7,786 nucleotides of DNA. Source: Gammaproteobacteria bacterium (lineage in GTDB: Bacteria; Pseudomonadota; Gammaproteobacteria; GCA-001735895). Where the stretch lies: contig QNFD01000114.1 of the NCBI GenBank assembly GCA_003645435.1, positions 1-7,786 of the forward strand, read 5' to 3'. The first letter of the stretch is position 1; each line of letters begins with the position of its first letter. A program made the translations under genes and the position numbers. The notes under the pieces were generated by a model. That model was not told where the DNA came from, ran no database searches, and saw only the letters and a program-made list of their open reading frames with translations. Below are positions 1 to 7,700 of this stretch, in pieces.

Positions 1-1
1 A

Positions 2-211
2 CTAGACGCTTCTGGCCTCAACTGTCCCCTGCCTATACTAAGGGCCAAGAAAGCCCTGGGTGGTATGGACTCGGGTAAAACATTGCTTATTATTTCTACC
101 GACCCTGGATCGGTTAAGGACTTCGAAGCTTTTGCCAAGCAAACCGGTAACACGCTGATCTCTTCCGGTGAAGAGGGCGGTAAATTTAGGTTCGTCATGC
201 AAAAGTCATAA
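2..211 (+). CDS. TusA-family sulfur carrier / sulfurtransferase (5' end missing)
   Basis: This is the C-terminal 69 codons of a small protein whose start lies before the window. It opens LDASGLNCPLPILRAKKAL, which carries the family's CPxP motif (Cys codon at 23-25), the cysteine that carries persulfide sulfur. A typical TusA/SirA alpha-beta tail follows, with DPGSVKDFEAF and a final beta strand KFRFVMQKS before TAA at 209-211. Family members are about 75-85 residues, so only the first few residues are missing. They pass sulfur to partner proteins in the cytoplasm, for tRNA thiolation, cofactor synthesis or sulfur oxidation. Which of these applies cannot be told here, so no tusA symbol is given: E. 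coli TusA has CPEP, this one CPLP. It probably forms a separate transcription unit from the ilv genes, because a terminator lies downstream. Confidence 0.88.
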   Translation, partial: LDASGLNCPLPILRAKKALGGMDSGKTLLIISTDPGSVKDFEAFAKQTGNTLISSGEEGGKFRFVMQKS

Positions 212-417
212 ACCGATAGTAGTCAACCAATGCTCGTCATATGCAGGCGCCGGAAACCGACCATTACTACGACCTGGGAATCCCTCGATCGGCAATCGCT
301 ACACGCCGATACCAATCAAAATGCCCGTAATTCTTCAGACCTTAGCGGGGATGAAAAGTATTTCGGCGATGATGAGGCAACAATAAACTAATCCCCCGTT
401 TCATCTAATTACCCCAG

Positions 418-444
418 TGCCGGCTCCCTGGTGGCAGCCCGGCA
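418..444 (+). other. Hairpin upstream of the terminator
   Basis: TGCCGGCT (418-425) pairs with AGC-CCGGCA (436-444), giving eight base pairs with one bulged C at 438 and a 10-nt loop. No T-run follows, so it is not itself a terminator. Its right arm (CCCGG, 438-442) could also pair with CCGGG (476-480) of the next hairpin, so alternative folds are possible. It may simply stabilise the 3' end of the upstream transcript. Confidence 0.45.
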
Positions 445-454
445 GGAACAGAGG

Positions 455-486
455 ACCCGGCTTTTAACTAGTGGCCCGGGTTTTTT
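455..486 (+). terminator. Rho-independent terminator after the tusA-like gene
   Basis: ACCCGG (455-460) pairs perfectly with CCGGGT (476-481), closing a 15-nt loop, and is followed directly by a run of T (481-486) and more AT-rich sequence. This is the form of an intrinsic terminator on the + strand. It most simply ends transcription from the tusA-like gene 240 nt upstream. It lies about 140 nt before ilvI, so it could also act as an attenuator if the ilv promoter were upstream of it, but I found no leader peptide placed before it. Confidence 0.7.
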
Positions 487-530
487 ATTTAATAGACCTG
501 GTCCCCTTCAGCGAGATTTTGCCGATTCAG

Positions 531-553
531 GCATTTTATTTAGTGCATTTATT
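531..553. repeat. AT-rich imperfect direct repeat upstream of ilvI
   Basis: GCATTTTATT at 531-540 recurs as GCATTTATT at 545-553, one base shorter and offset by 14 nt. It lies between the terminator and ilvI, where promoter and regulator sites are expected. AT-rich arrays upstream of ilvIH are bound by Lrp in E. coli, but these copies do not let me name a regulator. Confidence 0.35.
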
Positions 554-566
554 GATTAACCATAAT
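539..566 (+). promoter_or_regulatory. Weak candidate promoter for the ilv cluster
   Basis: CATAAT at 561-566 matches five of six bases of the sigma-70 -10 consensus. The best -35 at acceptable spacing is TTTAGT (539-544, 16-nt spacer), which matches only three of six. A perfect TTGACA occurs at 591-596 but has no -10 box at 16-18 nt and lies too close to the start codon. The true promoter is not settled. Confidence 0.22.
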
Positions 567-620
567 AAAATTTCTGGTTCGGCGTTCGCTTTGACAACGC
601 CGGTTATTATCATTTTTTGA
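543..620 (+). CDS. Possible short leader ORF rich in Ile/Leu/Val before ilvI
   Basis: A 25-codon frame opens at GTG 543 and ends at TGA 618-620. Nine of its 25 residues are Leu, Ile or Val, and it finishes TTPVIIIF, with the Val-Ile-Ile-Ile codons at 603-614. The stop codon overlaps the GAGG ribosome binding site of ilvI. Leader peptides of ilv operons are similarly rich in these residues. Against it: there is no ATG, no clear ribosome binding site for GTG 543 (or for TTG 519 or TTG 552 in the same frame), and the best -10 box would start transcription downstream of 543. AT-rich DNA yields Ile and Leu codons easily, so chance is a real alternative. Confidence 0.2.
   Translation: MHLLINHNKISGSAFALTTPVIIIF
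580..602. repeat. Inverted repeat just upstream of the ilvI ribosome binding site
   Basis: CGGCGTT (580-586) and AACGCCG (596-602) are perfect complements around a 9-nt centre. In RNA this gives a 7-bp hairpin ending about 17 nt before the ilvI ribosome binding site, with a run of six T at 613-618 after an 10-nt gap. It could be a protein operator in DNA or an RNA structure in the leader. The T-run is too far from the stem for a standard terminator. Confidence 0.45.
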
Positions 621-622
621 GG
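619..622 (+). promoter_or_regulatory. Ribosome binding site that decides the ilvI start
   Basis: GAGG at 619-622 lies 6 nt before GTG 629, an ideal spacing. The in-frame TTG at 617 overlaps this site and has no ribosome binding site of its own, so GTG 629 is preferred. Confidence 0.7.
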
Positions 623-628
623 CTAGTT

Positions 629-2377
629 GTGGAATTATCAGGTTCTGAAATAATCATTCAGTTTTTGAAAGACGAAGGCGTGGAGTTTCTTTTCGGGTAT
701 CCGGGTGGCGCGGTGCTGCATATATACGATGCGCTACATAAACAGGGTGATGTTAAGCATATACTGGTTCGTCACGAACAGGGGGCAACTCATGCTGCCG
801 ATGGCTATGCGCGTGCCACCGGCAAACCCGGCGTCTGCCTGGTTACCTCGGGTCCAGGAGCGACAAATGCCATTACCGGTATCGCCACTGCTTACATGGA
901 CTCGATTCCACTGGTAGTAATCACCGGACAGGTTCCAAGCCATGCAATCGGCAACGATGCATTTCAGGAGGTGGATGCGGTTGGCATTAGCCGGCCCTGT
1001 GTCAAACATAATTTCCTGGTAAAGGATCTTAACAAGTTAGCCTCGACCCTGAAAAAAGCATTTTTTATAGCGACTACCGGCCGACCGGGCCCGGTGGTGG
1101 TCGATATCCCCAAGGATATCACCGCACCCCATATCAAAATTCCATACGAGTATCCAAAGCAAATATCGATACGCTCTTATAACCCGAATGTTAAGGGCCA
1201 TCCCAGACAGATAAAAAGAGCGGTCGAATTATTACTGAGTGCCAGGCGCCCAATGATTTACGCCGGCGGCGGTGTGATCATGGCCGAGGCATCTAAAGAA
1301 CTGCGAAAGTTTGTGCGCCACCTCGGCTACCCGATTACACAAACCCTGATGGGCCTCGGTGCTTTCCCGGGCACTGATCCGCAATTTATCGGCATGCTCG
1401 GTATGCATGGGACCTATGAAGCCAATATGGCAATGCACGATTGTGATGTATTAATCGCCATTGGCGCCAGATTTGACGATCGTATTACCGGTGTAAACAG
1501 TAAATTTTGCCCCTACGCAAAAATCATACATATCGATATCGATCCCGCCTCAATATCGAAAACCATTAATGCCGACATTCCGATCGTCGGTGGGGCAAAA
1601 CAGGTTTTGACCGAAATGATCAAAATCATAGGGAAGTCAAAGCCCACCGACAGCGCGGCGATAAAGACCTGGTGGAAAAAAATCAAGTCCTGGCAGGATC
1701 AGAAAAGTTTCGCCTACGAAACTAAAAAGGGCCTTATACAACCTCAAGCCGCGATAGAGGAACTTTACAAAGTCACCGCCGGAGACGCCTATATTACCTC
1801 CGACGTCGGCCAGCATCAGATGTTCGCTGCACAGTTTTATCCTTTCGACGAACCGCGACGCTGGATTAATTCAGGTGGTCTCGGCACCATGGGTTTTGGA
1901 CTTCCAGCTGCAATGGGAGTCAAGCTTGCATTCCCAGACAAGGATGTCGCCTGCGTTACCGGTGAAGGCAGCATCCAGATGTGTATCCAGGAATTATCTA
2001 CCTGTCTCCAGTACGATATACCGGTTAAGATAATTAATCTGAATAACCGCTACCTCGGAATGGTGCGGCAATGGCAGGAATTCTTTTACGAGAAACGTTA
2101 TTCACATGTATATATGGATTCGCTTCCTGACTTCGTCAAGCTTGCCGAGGCCTATGGTCACGTCGGCATCCAGGTAGAAAACCCGGATGACCTGCACGAT
2201 GCCATGAAAGAAGCTTTCGCCCTCAAAGACCGGACCGTTTTCCTCGATATTATCACCGATCGGGAAGCCAATGTTTACCCGATGATTTCATCCGGCAAGG
2301 CACACAATGAAATGGACCTGTCTCCGTTACAACAGAAAGTTCAGGCGTCACTCAAGGCGAATGGGGAAACAGCATAA
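629..2377 (+). CDS. ilvI: Acetolactate (acetohydroxyacid) synthase, large catalytic subunit
   Basis: The enzyme is ThDP-dependent. It condenses two pyruvates to acetolactate, or pyruvate with 2-ketobutyrate, the first common step to valine, leucine and isoleucine in the cytoplasm. From GTG 629 the protein has 582 residues (E. coli IlvI about 574) and begins [17 protein letters not shown], matching the family N-terminus. The three-domain order is complete. The N-terminal pyrimidine-binding domain has [15 protein letters not shown] and the catalytic Glu50 in [15 protein letters not shown]. The central FAD-binding domain has GARFDDR at about 279-285. The C-terminal ThDP/Mg domain has GEGSIQM at 445-451 and NLNNRYLGM at 470-478. 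The usual GDG is GEG here, a variant I recall from other proteobacterial homologues. The stop overlaps the ilvH start by 1 nt, so the two subunits are probably translationally coupled. ilvB would be an equally acceptable name in some taxa. Confidence 0.97.
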   Translation: MELSGSEIIIQFLKDEGVEFLFGYPGGAVLHIYDALHKQGDVKHILVRHEQGATHAADGYARATGKPGVCLVTSGPGATNAITGIATAYMDSIPLVVITGQVPSHAIGNDAFQEVDAVGISRPCVKHNFLVKDLNKLASTLKKAFFIATTGRPGPVVVDIPKDITAPHIKIPYEYPKQISIRSYNPNVKGHPRQIKRAVELLLSARRPMIYAGGGVIMAEASKELRKFVRHLGYPITQTLMGLGAFPGTDPQFIGMLGMHGTYEANMAMHDCDVLIAIGARFDDRITGVNSKFCPYAKIIHIDIDPASISKTINADIPIVGGAKQVLTEMIKIIGKSKPTDSAAIKTWWKKIKSWQDQKSFAYETKKGLIQPQAAIEELYKVTAGDAYITSDVGQHQMFAAQFYPFDEPRRWINSGGLGTMGFGLPAAMGVKLAFPDKDVACVTGEGSIQMCIQELSTCLQYDIPVKIINLNNRYLGMVRQWQEFFYEKRYSHVYMDSLPDFVKLAEAYGHVGIQVENPDDLHDAMKEAFALKDRTVFLDIITDREANVYPMISSGKAHNEMDLSPLQQKVQASLKANGETA

Positions 2378-2871
2378 TGCGGCACATCGTATCCTTACTA
2401 GTCGAAAATGAAGCCGGCGCCCTGTCGCGCATATCCGGATTATTCTCCGCGCGCGGTTATAATATCGAGTCACTCACCGTAGCTACCACAGAAGACCAGA
2501 CCCTGTCGCGCATGACGATTATCACTAACGGATCAGATCGAATCATCGAACAGATCACCAAGCAGCTCAATAAGCTGGTGGATGTCGTCAAGTTACAGGA
2601 CTTTACCGAGGGTAATTTTATCGAGCGCGAAATGATGTTTGTCAAGGTCAAAGCACTGGGCGAGTCTCAACGCTCCGAAGTCAAACGCCTATCCGATATT
2701 TTCCGTGCGCGCATCATCGACGTAACCGATACCACCTTTTGCATCGAATTAACCGGCTCCGGCAACAAGCTTGACGCCTATATAAAAGCCATGCACGAAA
2801 GTAATGTTATCGAGGTCGTACGCTCGGGTGCGATGGGTATCCTGCGAGGCGACAAAGCATTAACCATTTAA
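2377..2871 (+). CDS. ilvH: Acetolactate synthase, small regulatory subunit
   Basis: This is the regulatory partner of the large subunit. It activates the catalytic subunit and confers feedback inhibition by valine. The 164-residue length matches E. coli IlvH (163). The N-terminal ACT domain (about residues 3-78) has LLVENEAGALSRISGLFSARG and TLSRMTI. Residues known in E. coli IlvH to affect valine sensing are present: Asn11, Gly14, Ser17 and Asn29. The C-terminal domain (about 85-160) has the expected IDVT, KLDAYIKAM and VVRSGAMGILRGDK. ATG 2377 overlaps the ilvI stop (TAATG), and GGGGA at 2363-2367 inside ilvI is a suitable ribosome binding site 9 nt upstream. Valine sensitivity is inferred from these conserved residues. 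Confidence 0.96.
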   Translation: MRHIVSLLVENEAGALSRISGLFSARGYNIESLTVATTEDQTLSRMTIITNGSDRIIEQITKQLNKLVDVVKLQDFTEGNFIEREMMFVKVKALGESQRSEVKRLSDIFRARIIDVTDTTFCIELTGSGNKLDAYIKAMHESNVIEVVRSGAMGILRGDKALTI

Positions 2872-3957
<1,086 letters not shown>

Positions 3958-3976
3958 CCCTGACACTATAAACTCT

Positions 3977-4783
3977 ATGGACGACAGCAACCCGAAACCA
4001 ACCCGGAAAACCCTTGGTAAAGGTATTTTCCTGCTGCCTAACCTGTTCACCACAGGGGCCTTGTTCGCTGGCTTTTACGCCATTATAGCGGCGATGAAGG
4101 GCCACTATGACACGGCGGCGATAGCAATATTTGTCGCCATGCTGCTGGATGGTCTCGACGGCCGGGTAGCACGCATGACCAACACTCAATCGGCATTCGG
4201 CGCGGAGTACGACAGTTTGTCAGATATGGTTTCATTCGGCGTCGCACCCGCCCTGGTCATGTACGAGTGGTCCCTGTCCAACCTTGCCGAAGTATCGATA
4301 CTGTGGGGGAAACTGGGATGGTTGGCCGCGTTTATCTATACCACCTGCACAGCTTTACGCCTGGCACGATTTAATACGCAGGTCGGTGTGGCCGACAAAC
4401 GCTACTTCCAGGGTCTTGCCTGCCCCGCCGGCGCCGCGATTGTTATGTCTGCGGTATGGGTTTGCGAAAACTATGGTATTTCCAGTGACGATGTGATCTA
4501 CGCCGCCTTCGTCCTGACATTAGTGGTGGGAATGCTGATGGTATCGAAGTTTCCTTACTACAGCTTTAAAGATCTTGATATGCGTCAAAAGGTACCATTT
4601 GTCGCCGTATTAATGGTCATGCTGATATTTGTATTTCTATCCATAGAGCCATCGACATTCCTGTTCTCGACATCCATTTTGTATATGCTTTCGGGGCCGA
4701 TATTTTCACTTTTCCGCTGGAACAGAAATCGACACCGCCTGGCCGTCTCGGGTGAGCAAAACCCGACAGACAGGAAAGACTAG
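3977..4783 (+). CDS. pssA: CDP-diacylglycerol-serine O-phosphatidyltransferase (phosphatidylserine synthase, CDP-alcohol family)
   Basis: An integral membrane enzyme that transfers phosphatidyl from CDP-diacylglycerol to L-serine, giving phosphatidylserine, the precursor of phosphatidylethanolamine. The CDP-alcohol phosphotransferase signature is complete: Asp58, Asp61-Gly62, Ala65-Arg66, Gly75, Asp79 and Asp83. Hydrophobic segments are visible at about 22-40, 46-58, 113-130, 151-166, 173-190, 206-223 and 226-246, followed by a basic tail. It is the CDP-alcohol type, unlike the phospholipase D-like PssA of E. coli. I chose ATG 3977 (268 residues, beginning MDDSNPKPTRKTLGKGIFLLP), which fits family N-termini. 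ATG 3929 would overlap the ilvC end by 29 nt and add 16 residues, and cannot be fully excluded because neither start has a strong ribosome binding site. The phosphatidylserine decarboxylase gene, often nearby, is absent. Confidence 0.93.
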   Translation: MDDSNPKPTRKTLGKGIFLLPNLFTTGALFAGFYAIIAAMKGHYDTAAIAIFVAMLLDGLDGRVARMTNTQSAFGAEYDSLSDMVSFGVAPALVMYEWSLSNLAEVSILWGKLGWLAAFIYTTCTALRLARFNTQVGVADKRYFQGLACPAGAAIVMSAVWVCENYGISSDDVIYAAFVLTLVVGMLMVSKFPYYSFKDLDMRQKVPFVAVLMVMLIFVFLSIEPSTFLFSTSILYMLSGPIFSLFRWNRNRHRLAVSGEQNPTDRKD

Positions 4784-4837
4784 TCCGGCGCTGTCGAATC
4801 TGTAACCGGCCGGGATAAATATTGCCCAGCATTCACC

Positions 4838-4843
4838 GGTGAG
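4838..4843 (+). promoter_or_regulatory. Ribosome binding site for leuA
   Basis: GGTGAG at 4838-4843 lies 6 nt before ATG 4850. The 66-nt pssA-leuA gap also holds the palindrome CCGGCCGG (4806-4813), and ACCGG (4805-4809) could pair with CCGGT (4836-4840) and partly cover this site. I see no terminator or leader ORF in the gap. Confidence 0.6.
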
Positions 4844-4849
4844 CCGTCA

Positions 4850-6397
4850 ATGAGTAAAGAAAAACTGATTATCTTCGACACCACGCTTCGCGACGGCGAG
4901 CAAAGCCCCGGTGCGTCTATGACCATGGATGAAAAAGTTCGCATTGCGAGGGCGCTGGAAGTGATGCAGGTCGACATTATCGAAGCAGGATTTCCAATTG
5001 CCAGCAATGGCGACTTCGAAGCGGTAAAAGCAGTTGCAGAGGTTATCAAGGACAGTACCGTTTGTGCGCTGGCACGAGCCAAGAAAATAGACATCGAACG
5101 TGCCGGAGAAGCGATAAAACCGGCAAATTCGGGCCGTATCCATACCTTTCTTGCAACCTCGCCTATTCACATGAAAGAAAAACTGCGTATGTCAGCCGAT
5201 GAAGTGGTCGAGGCCGCGGTAAAATCGGTTCAAATGGCGCGCAACTACACCGACAACGTAGAGTTTTCTCCGGAAGATGCCGGACGCTCGGAGCCGGATT
5301 TTCTCTGTCGCGTTATCGAGGCCGTGATCGCCGAAGGTGCGACCACGATCAATATTCCGGATACCGTCGGTTACAATATCCCGCATCAGTTCGGTGCGTT
5401 GATCAAAAGCCTGATAGAACGCATACCGAATTCGGACCAGGCGATTTTCTCGGTGCATTGTCATAATGACCTCGGTTTGGCGGTCTCCAATTCACTCTCC
5501 GCCGTATTGCATGGAGCCCGGCAAGTGGAATGTACTATCAACGGTCTGGGTGAACGTGCGGGCAATGCTTCACTGGAAGAAATTGTTATGGCCATACGAA
5601 CACGCCAGGATGTATTCCCCTGTGACACCAACCTCGATGCGACACAGATCATGAACTGTTCGAAGCTGGTTGCCGGCATCACCGGTTTTAACGTACAACC
5701 CAATAAGGCTATAGTTGGCGCCAATGCGTTTGCGCACGAGTCCGGCATCCATCAGGACGGTGTATTGAAGGCGCGTGAGACCTACGAAATCATGCGCGCC
5801 GAGGATGTCGGCTGGTCATCGAACAAGCTGGTACTCGGCAAACATTCGGGGCGAAACGCCTTCAAAACCCGGATGTCTGAATTGAACATCGAATTTTCTT
5901 CCGAACAGGAACTCAACGGAGTCTTTACTCGTTTTAAGACCCTCGCGGATAAAAAGCACGATATATTCGACGAAGACCTGCAGGCCCTGGTTACCGAATC
6001 AGCCCTTGAATCTGAAAACGAGTCGATCAGGCTCGTGGCTTTAAGAGTTTGCTGTGAAACCGGCGAAACGCCGAACGCGACCATGACCCTGAATATTAAC
6101 GGTGAGGAGCAACAGGCCGAGGCCAGTGGCGATGGACCGGTTGATGCCTGTTTCAAGGCGATAGAGAAGCTCACCAATACGGGCGTTAATCTGCAATTGT
6201 ATTCGGTTAACGCGATTACCACCGGCACCGACTCACAGGGTGAAGTAACCGTGCGGGTGGAAAAAGACGGGCTGATAGTGAATGGCCAGGGGGCGGACAC
6301 CGATATCGTCATCGCCTCCGCAAAATCCTATATCAACGCACTCAACAAGATTACCAGTAATTCGGGCCGGACTCATCCGCAACTGGGGAGTCTCTAA
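4850..6397 (+). CDS. leuA: 2-isopropylmalate synthase
   Basis: The enzyme condenses acetyl-CoA with 2-ketoisovalerate to 2-isopropylmalate, the committed step to leucine, and is normally inhibited by leucine. The protein has 515 residues (E. coli LeuA 523). The TIM-barrel catalytic domain starts with [16 protein letters not shown] (9-24), with Arg14 and metal ligand Asp15. The other metal ligands are His203 and His205 in [15 protein letters not shown], and Asn239 in [28 protein letters not shown] (294-307) and [11 protein letters not shown] (329-339) mark the linker subdomains. The C-terminal regulatory LeuA dimer domain (about 385-500) has [15 protein letters not shown] and [21 protein letters not shown], so leucine feedback is likely kept. 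ATG 4850 has a good ribosome binding site and a family-like N-terminus. It uses the keto acid made downstream of IlvC, which explains the clustering. leuB, leuC and leuD are not in the window. Confidence 0.98.
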   Translation: MSKEKLIIFDTTLRDGEQSPGASMTMDEKVRIARALEVMQVDIIEAGFPIASNGDFEAVKAVAEVIKDSTVCALARAKKIDIERAGEAIKPANSGRIHTFLATSPIHMKEKLRMSADEVVEAAVKSVQMARNYTDNVEFSPEDAGRSEPDFLCRVIEAVIAEGATTINIPDTVGYNIPHQFGALIKSLIERIPNSDQAIFSVHCHNDLGLAVSNSLSAVLHGARQVECTINGLGERAGNASLEEIVMAIRTRQDVFPCDTNLDATQIMNCSKLVAGITGFNVQPNKAIVGANAFAHESGIHQDGVLKARETYEIMRAEDVGWSSNKLVLGKHSGRNAFKTRMSELNIEFSSEQELNGVFTRFKTLADKKHDIFDEDLQALVTESALESENESIRLVALRVCCETGETPNATMTLNINGEEQQAEASGDGPVDACFKAIEKLTNTGVNLQLYSVNAITTGTDSQGEVTVRVEKDGLIVNGQGADTDIVIASAKSYINALNKITSNSGRTHPQLGSL

Positions 6398-6424
6398 TAT
6401 CAACCCAGCGATGCCTAAACGCAG

Positions 6425-7162
6425 ATGTTAAACCGGCGGCAACAACAATGCCTGAAAGGTATCGGCATAACGCAATGGTTGACTAGATCTGCTTCTCGTC
6501 CTGCTTCAGAAGCTATTCAGCAGCCGGAAGTAGAAGTCCAGGAAGACATTGCGATAGTCGAGCAAAAACCTCCTGAAACACCCATTATTGTTTCAGCACC
6601 CGTTAAACTTGATAGCTGGGACGATATTACCCAATCCATACATCAATGCCAGGCCTGTGAGCTAGCGGGAACCTGTACTCAAAAAGTACCCGGAGTGGGT
6701 GACCGGGAAGCCGGGCTAATGATCATAGGTGAAGGTCCAGGTCACGAGGAAGACCTCAAAGGTGAACCTTTCGTCGGCCGCTCCGGTCAGTTGCTGGACA
6801 AGATGTTGATCGCAATAGGCATAGCTCGATCGCAGGTATTTATTACCAATATAGTGAAATGCCGCCCACCTAACAATCGCGACCCCCACATCAACGAAGT
6901 AAAGGCATGCGAACCTTTTATCCAGGCACAAATAAAGCATATTGCTCCCAAAGTAATCCTCGCGGTCGGCAGGATTTCGGCACATCATTTACTCAATTGC
7001 ACAACCCCGGTCGGCAAGTTAATCGACCAGGTTCATCATTTACCAGGATCGGAGATACCACTCAAGGTTACTTATCATCCAGCCTATTTACTCAGAAATC
7101 CATCGGCCAAATCGATCGTCTGGCGGGATATGAAGAATTTGCATAAAATGCTCAACGGGTGA
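6425..7162 (+). CDS. Family 4-type uracil-DNA glycosylase with predicted 4Fe-4S cluster
   Basis: The protein likely removes uracil from DNA in base-excision repair in the cytoplasm. It has 245 residues. A short N-terminal segment (NRRQQQCLKGIGITQW, 3-18) resembles that of gammaproteobacterial homologues often annotated as phage-type DNA polymerase. A Glu/Pro-rich linker of low complexity follows (about 25-62), then the glycosylase domain (about 63-245). Probable iron-sulfur ligands are Cys75 and Cys78 (CQAC), Cys146 (VKCRPP) and Cys162 (KACEPF). Active-site motif 1 is GEGPGHEEDLKGEPFVGRSG (102-121), with HPAYLLR (218-224) as motif 2. ATG 6425 gives the full N-terminus, although the 27-nt gap after leuA shows no strong ribosome binding site. 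It touches rimI, a pairing I recall from other Gammaproteobacteria. The udg symbol is withheld, since that usually means the family 1 enzyme. Confidence 0.9.
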   Translation: MLNRRQQQCLKGIGITQWLTRSASRPASEAIQQPEVEVQEDIAIVEQKPPETPIIVSAPVKLDSWDDITQSIHQCQACELAGTCTQKVPGVGDREAGLMIIGEGPGHEEDLKGEPFVGRSGQLLDKMLIAIGIARSQVFITNIVKCRPPNNRDPHINEVKACEPFIQAQIKHIAPKVILAVGRISAHHLLNCTTPVGKLIDQVHHLPGSEIPLKVTYHPAYLLRNPSAKSIVWRDMKNLHKMLNG

Positions 7163-7173
7163 ATGCTCCAACG

Positions 7174-7629
7174 ATGAGCGAAATCGAATTAGTATTCAGG
7201 CAAATGGAACTGGATGATGTCGAAGCAGTGATGCGGCTCGAAGAAACTGTTTATGAGTTTCCCTGGACCGAGCGTATCTTCAAGGACTGTATACTCGTTG
7301 GCTACGATTGCTGGTTAGCCCTGGAAGATAATAAAATACTCGCGCACGCGGTGATGAGCGTGGCTGCGGGCGAGAGCCATATGCTTAACCTGTCGGTGTC
7401 AAAAAAACACCAGGGACAGGGAATAGGGAAACAGTTTGTTCAGTTTATGCTCCAGATAGCAGGTAAAAAGCGAGCCGAAATCATGATGCTCGAGGTACGC
7501 CCGAGTAATATCCAGGCAATAAATTGCTATAATTCTGCCGGATTTAATGAAATCGGGTGCCGAAAGGACTATTATCCCGCGCCGAACGGTAAAGAAGACG
7601 CTTTGCTCTTCGCCAAACAAATTCCCTGA
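7174..7629 (+). CDS. rimI: Ribosomal protein S18-alanine N-acetyltransferase
   Basis: A GNAT-fold enzyme that acetylates the N-terminal alanine of ribosomal protein S18 using acetyl-CoA. From ATG 7174 it has 151 residues (E. coli RimI 148). The acetyl-CoA pyrophosphate loop fits Q/RxxGxG/A: Gln80, Gly83 and Gly85 in KKHQGQGIGKQF. Glu107 in LEVRPSN and Tyr119 in NCYNSAGF correspond in spacing to E. coli Glu103 and Tyr115, its catalytic pair. The tail, RKDYYPAPNGKEDALLF, is characteristic of RimI. Two starts are possible. GTG 7159 overlaps the glycosylase stop (GTGA) and gives 156 residues. ATG 7174 lies 11 nt after GGTGA (7158-7162) and fits the family N-terminus better. tsaB, a frequent neighbour of rimI, is absent. 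Confidence 0.92.
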   Translation: MSEIELVFRQMELDDVEAVMRLEETVYEFPWTERIFKDCILVGYDCWLALEDNKILAHAVMSVAAGESHMLNLSVSKKHQGQGIGKQFVQFMLQIAGKKRAEIMMLEVRPSNIQAINCYNSAGFNEIGCRKDYYPAPNGKEDALLFAKQIP

Positions 7630-7700
7630 TCGCCCTGGATTAGTACGGCTATTCCCGGGTCTACTGAACCCCGTATCAAGCGTAATAATATTGAGTAAAA
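7630..7700. other. rimI-prfC gap
   Basis: These 71 nt hold a weak imperfect stem (CGGGT, then ACCCCG) without a T-run, so no terminator is evident. An AT-rich stretch with TAATAT (7686-7691) could be a poor -10 box but lacks a good -35. TTGAG at 7691-7695 may serve as the prfC ribosome binding site. Transcription could continue from rimI. Confidence 0.4.

Larger units (their letters stand above)
212..628. other. Intergenic region between the tusA-like gene and ilvI
   Basis: This 417-nt gap holds no gene I can assign. Its first part (about 230-391) is open in more than one frame. One frame (ATG 241, stop 328-330) contains DHYYDLGIPRSA. Another (ATG 230, stop 389-391, 53 codons) ends in an acidic stretch including SSDLSGDEKYFGDDEATIN. 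Neither has a convincing ribosome binding site, and a longer open stretch in the third frame (ending at 386) looks like noise. The second part holds two tandem hairpins, AT-rich direct repeats, an inverted repeat and a short Leu/Ile-rich frame, listed separately. I saw no tRNA, CRISPR or insertion sequence. Confidence 0.7.

Noticed and set aside
168..386. 72-codon frame starting inside the tusA-like gene
   Set aside because: It overlaps the end of the tusA-like gene in another frame, has no family resemblance or ribosome binding site, and its composition does not look coding.
340..487. Classical ilv transcription attenuator with a leader peptide before the terminator at 455-486
   Set aside because: No short frame rich in Ile, Leu or Val codons precedes this terminator, and about 140 nt separate it from ilvI. 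A terminator for the upstream gene is simpler.
591..610. TTGACA (591-596) and TATTAT (605-610) as a sigma-70 promoter
   Set aside because: The spacer is only 8 nt, and 16-18 nt downstream of TTGACA there is only T-rich sequence overlapping the ilvI ribosome binding site.
1961..1981. GEG instead of GDG in the ThDP motif of IlvI as a sign of an inactive enzyme
   Set aside because: As far as I recall, GEGSIQM is common in proteobacterial acetolactate synthases. Glu can still bind the metal, and all other key residues are present.
5782..6312. 176-codon open frame on the - strand within leuA
   Set aside because: It is antisense to a clear leuA, has no recognisable motif, and reflects the codon pattern of leuA. 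Other - strand frames in the window are the same kind of shadow.
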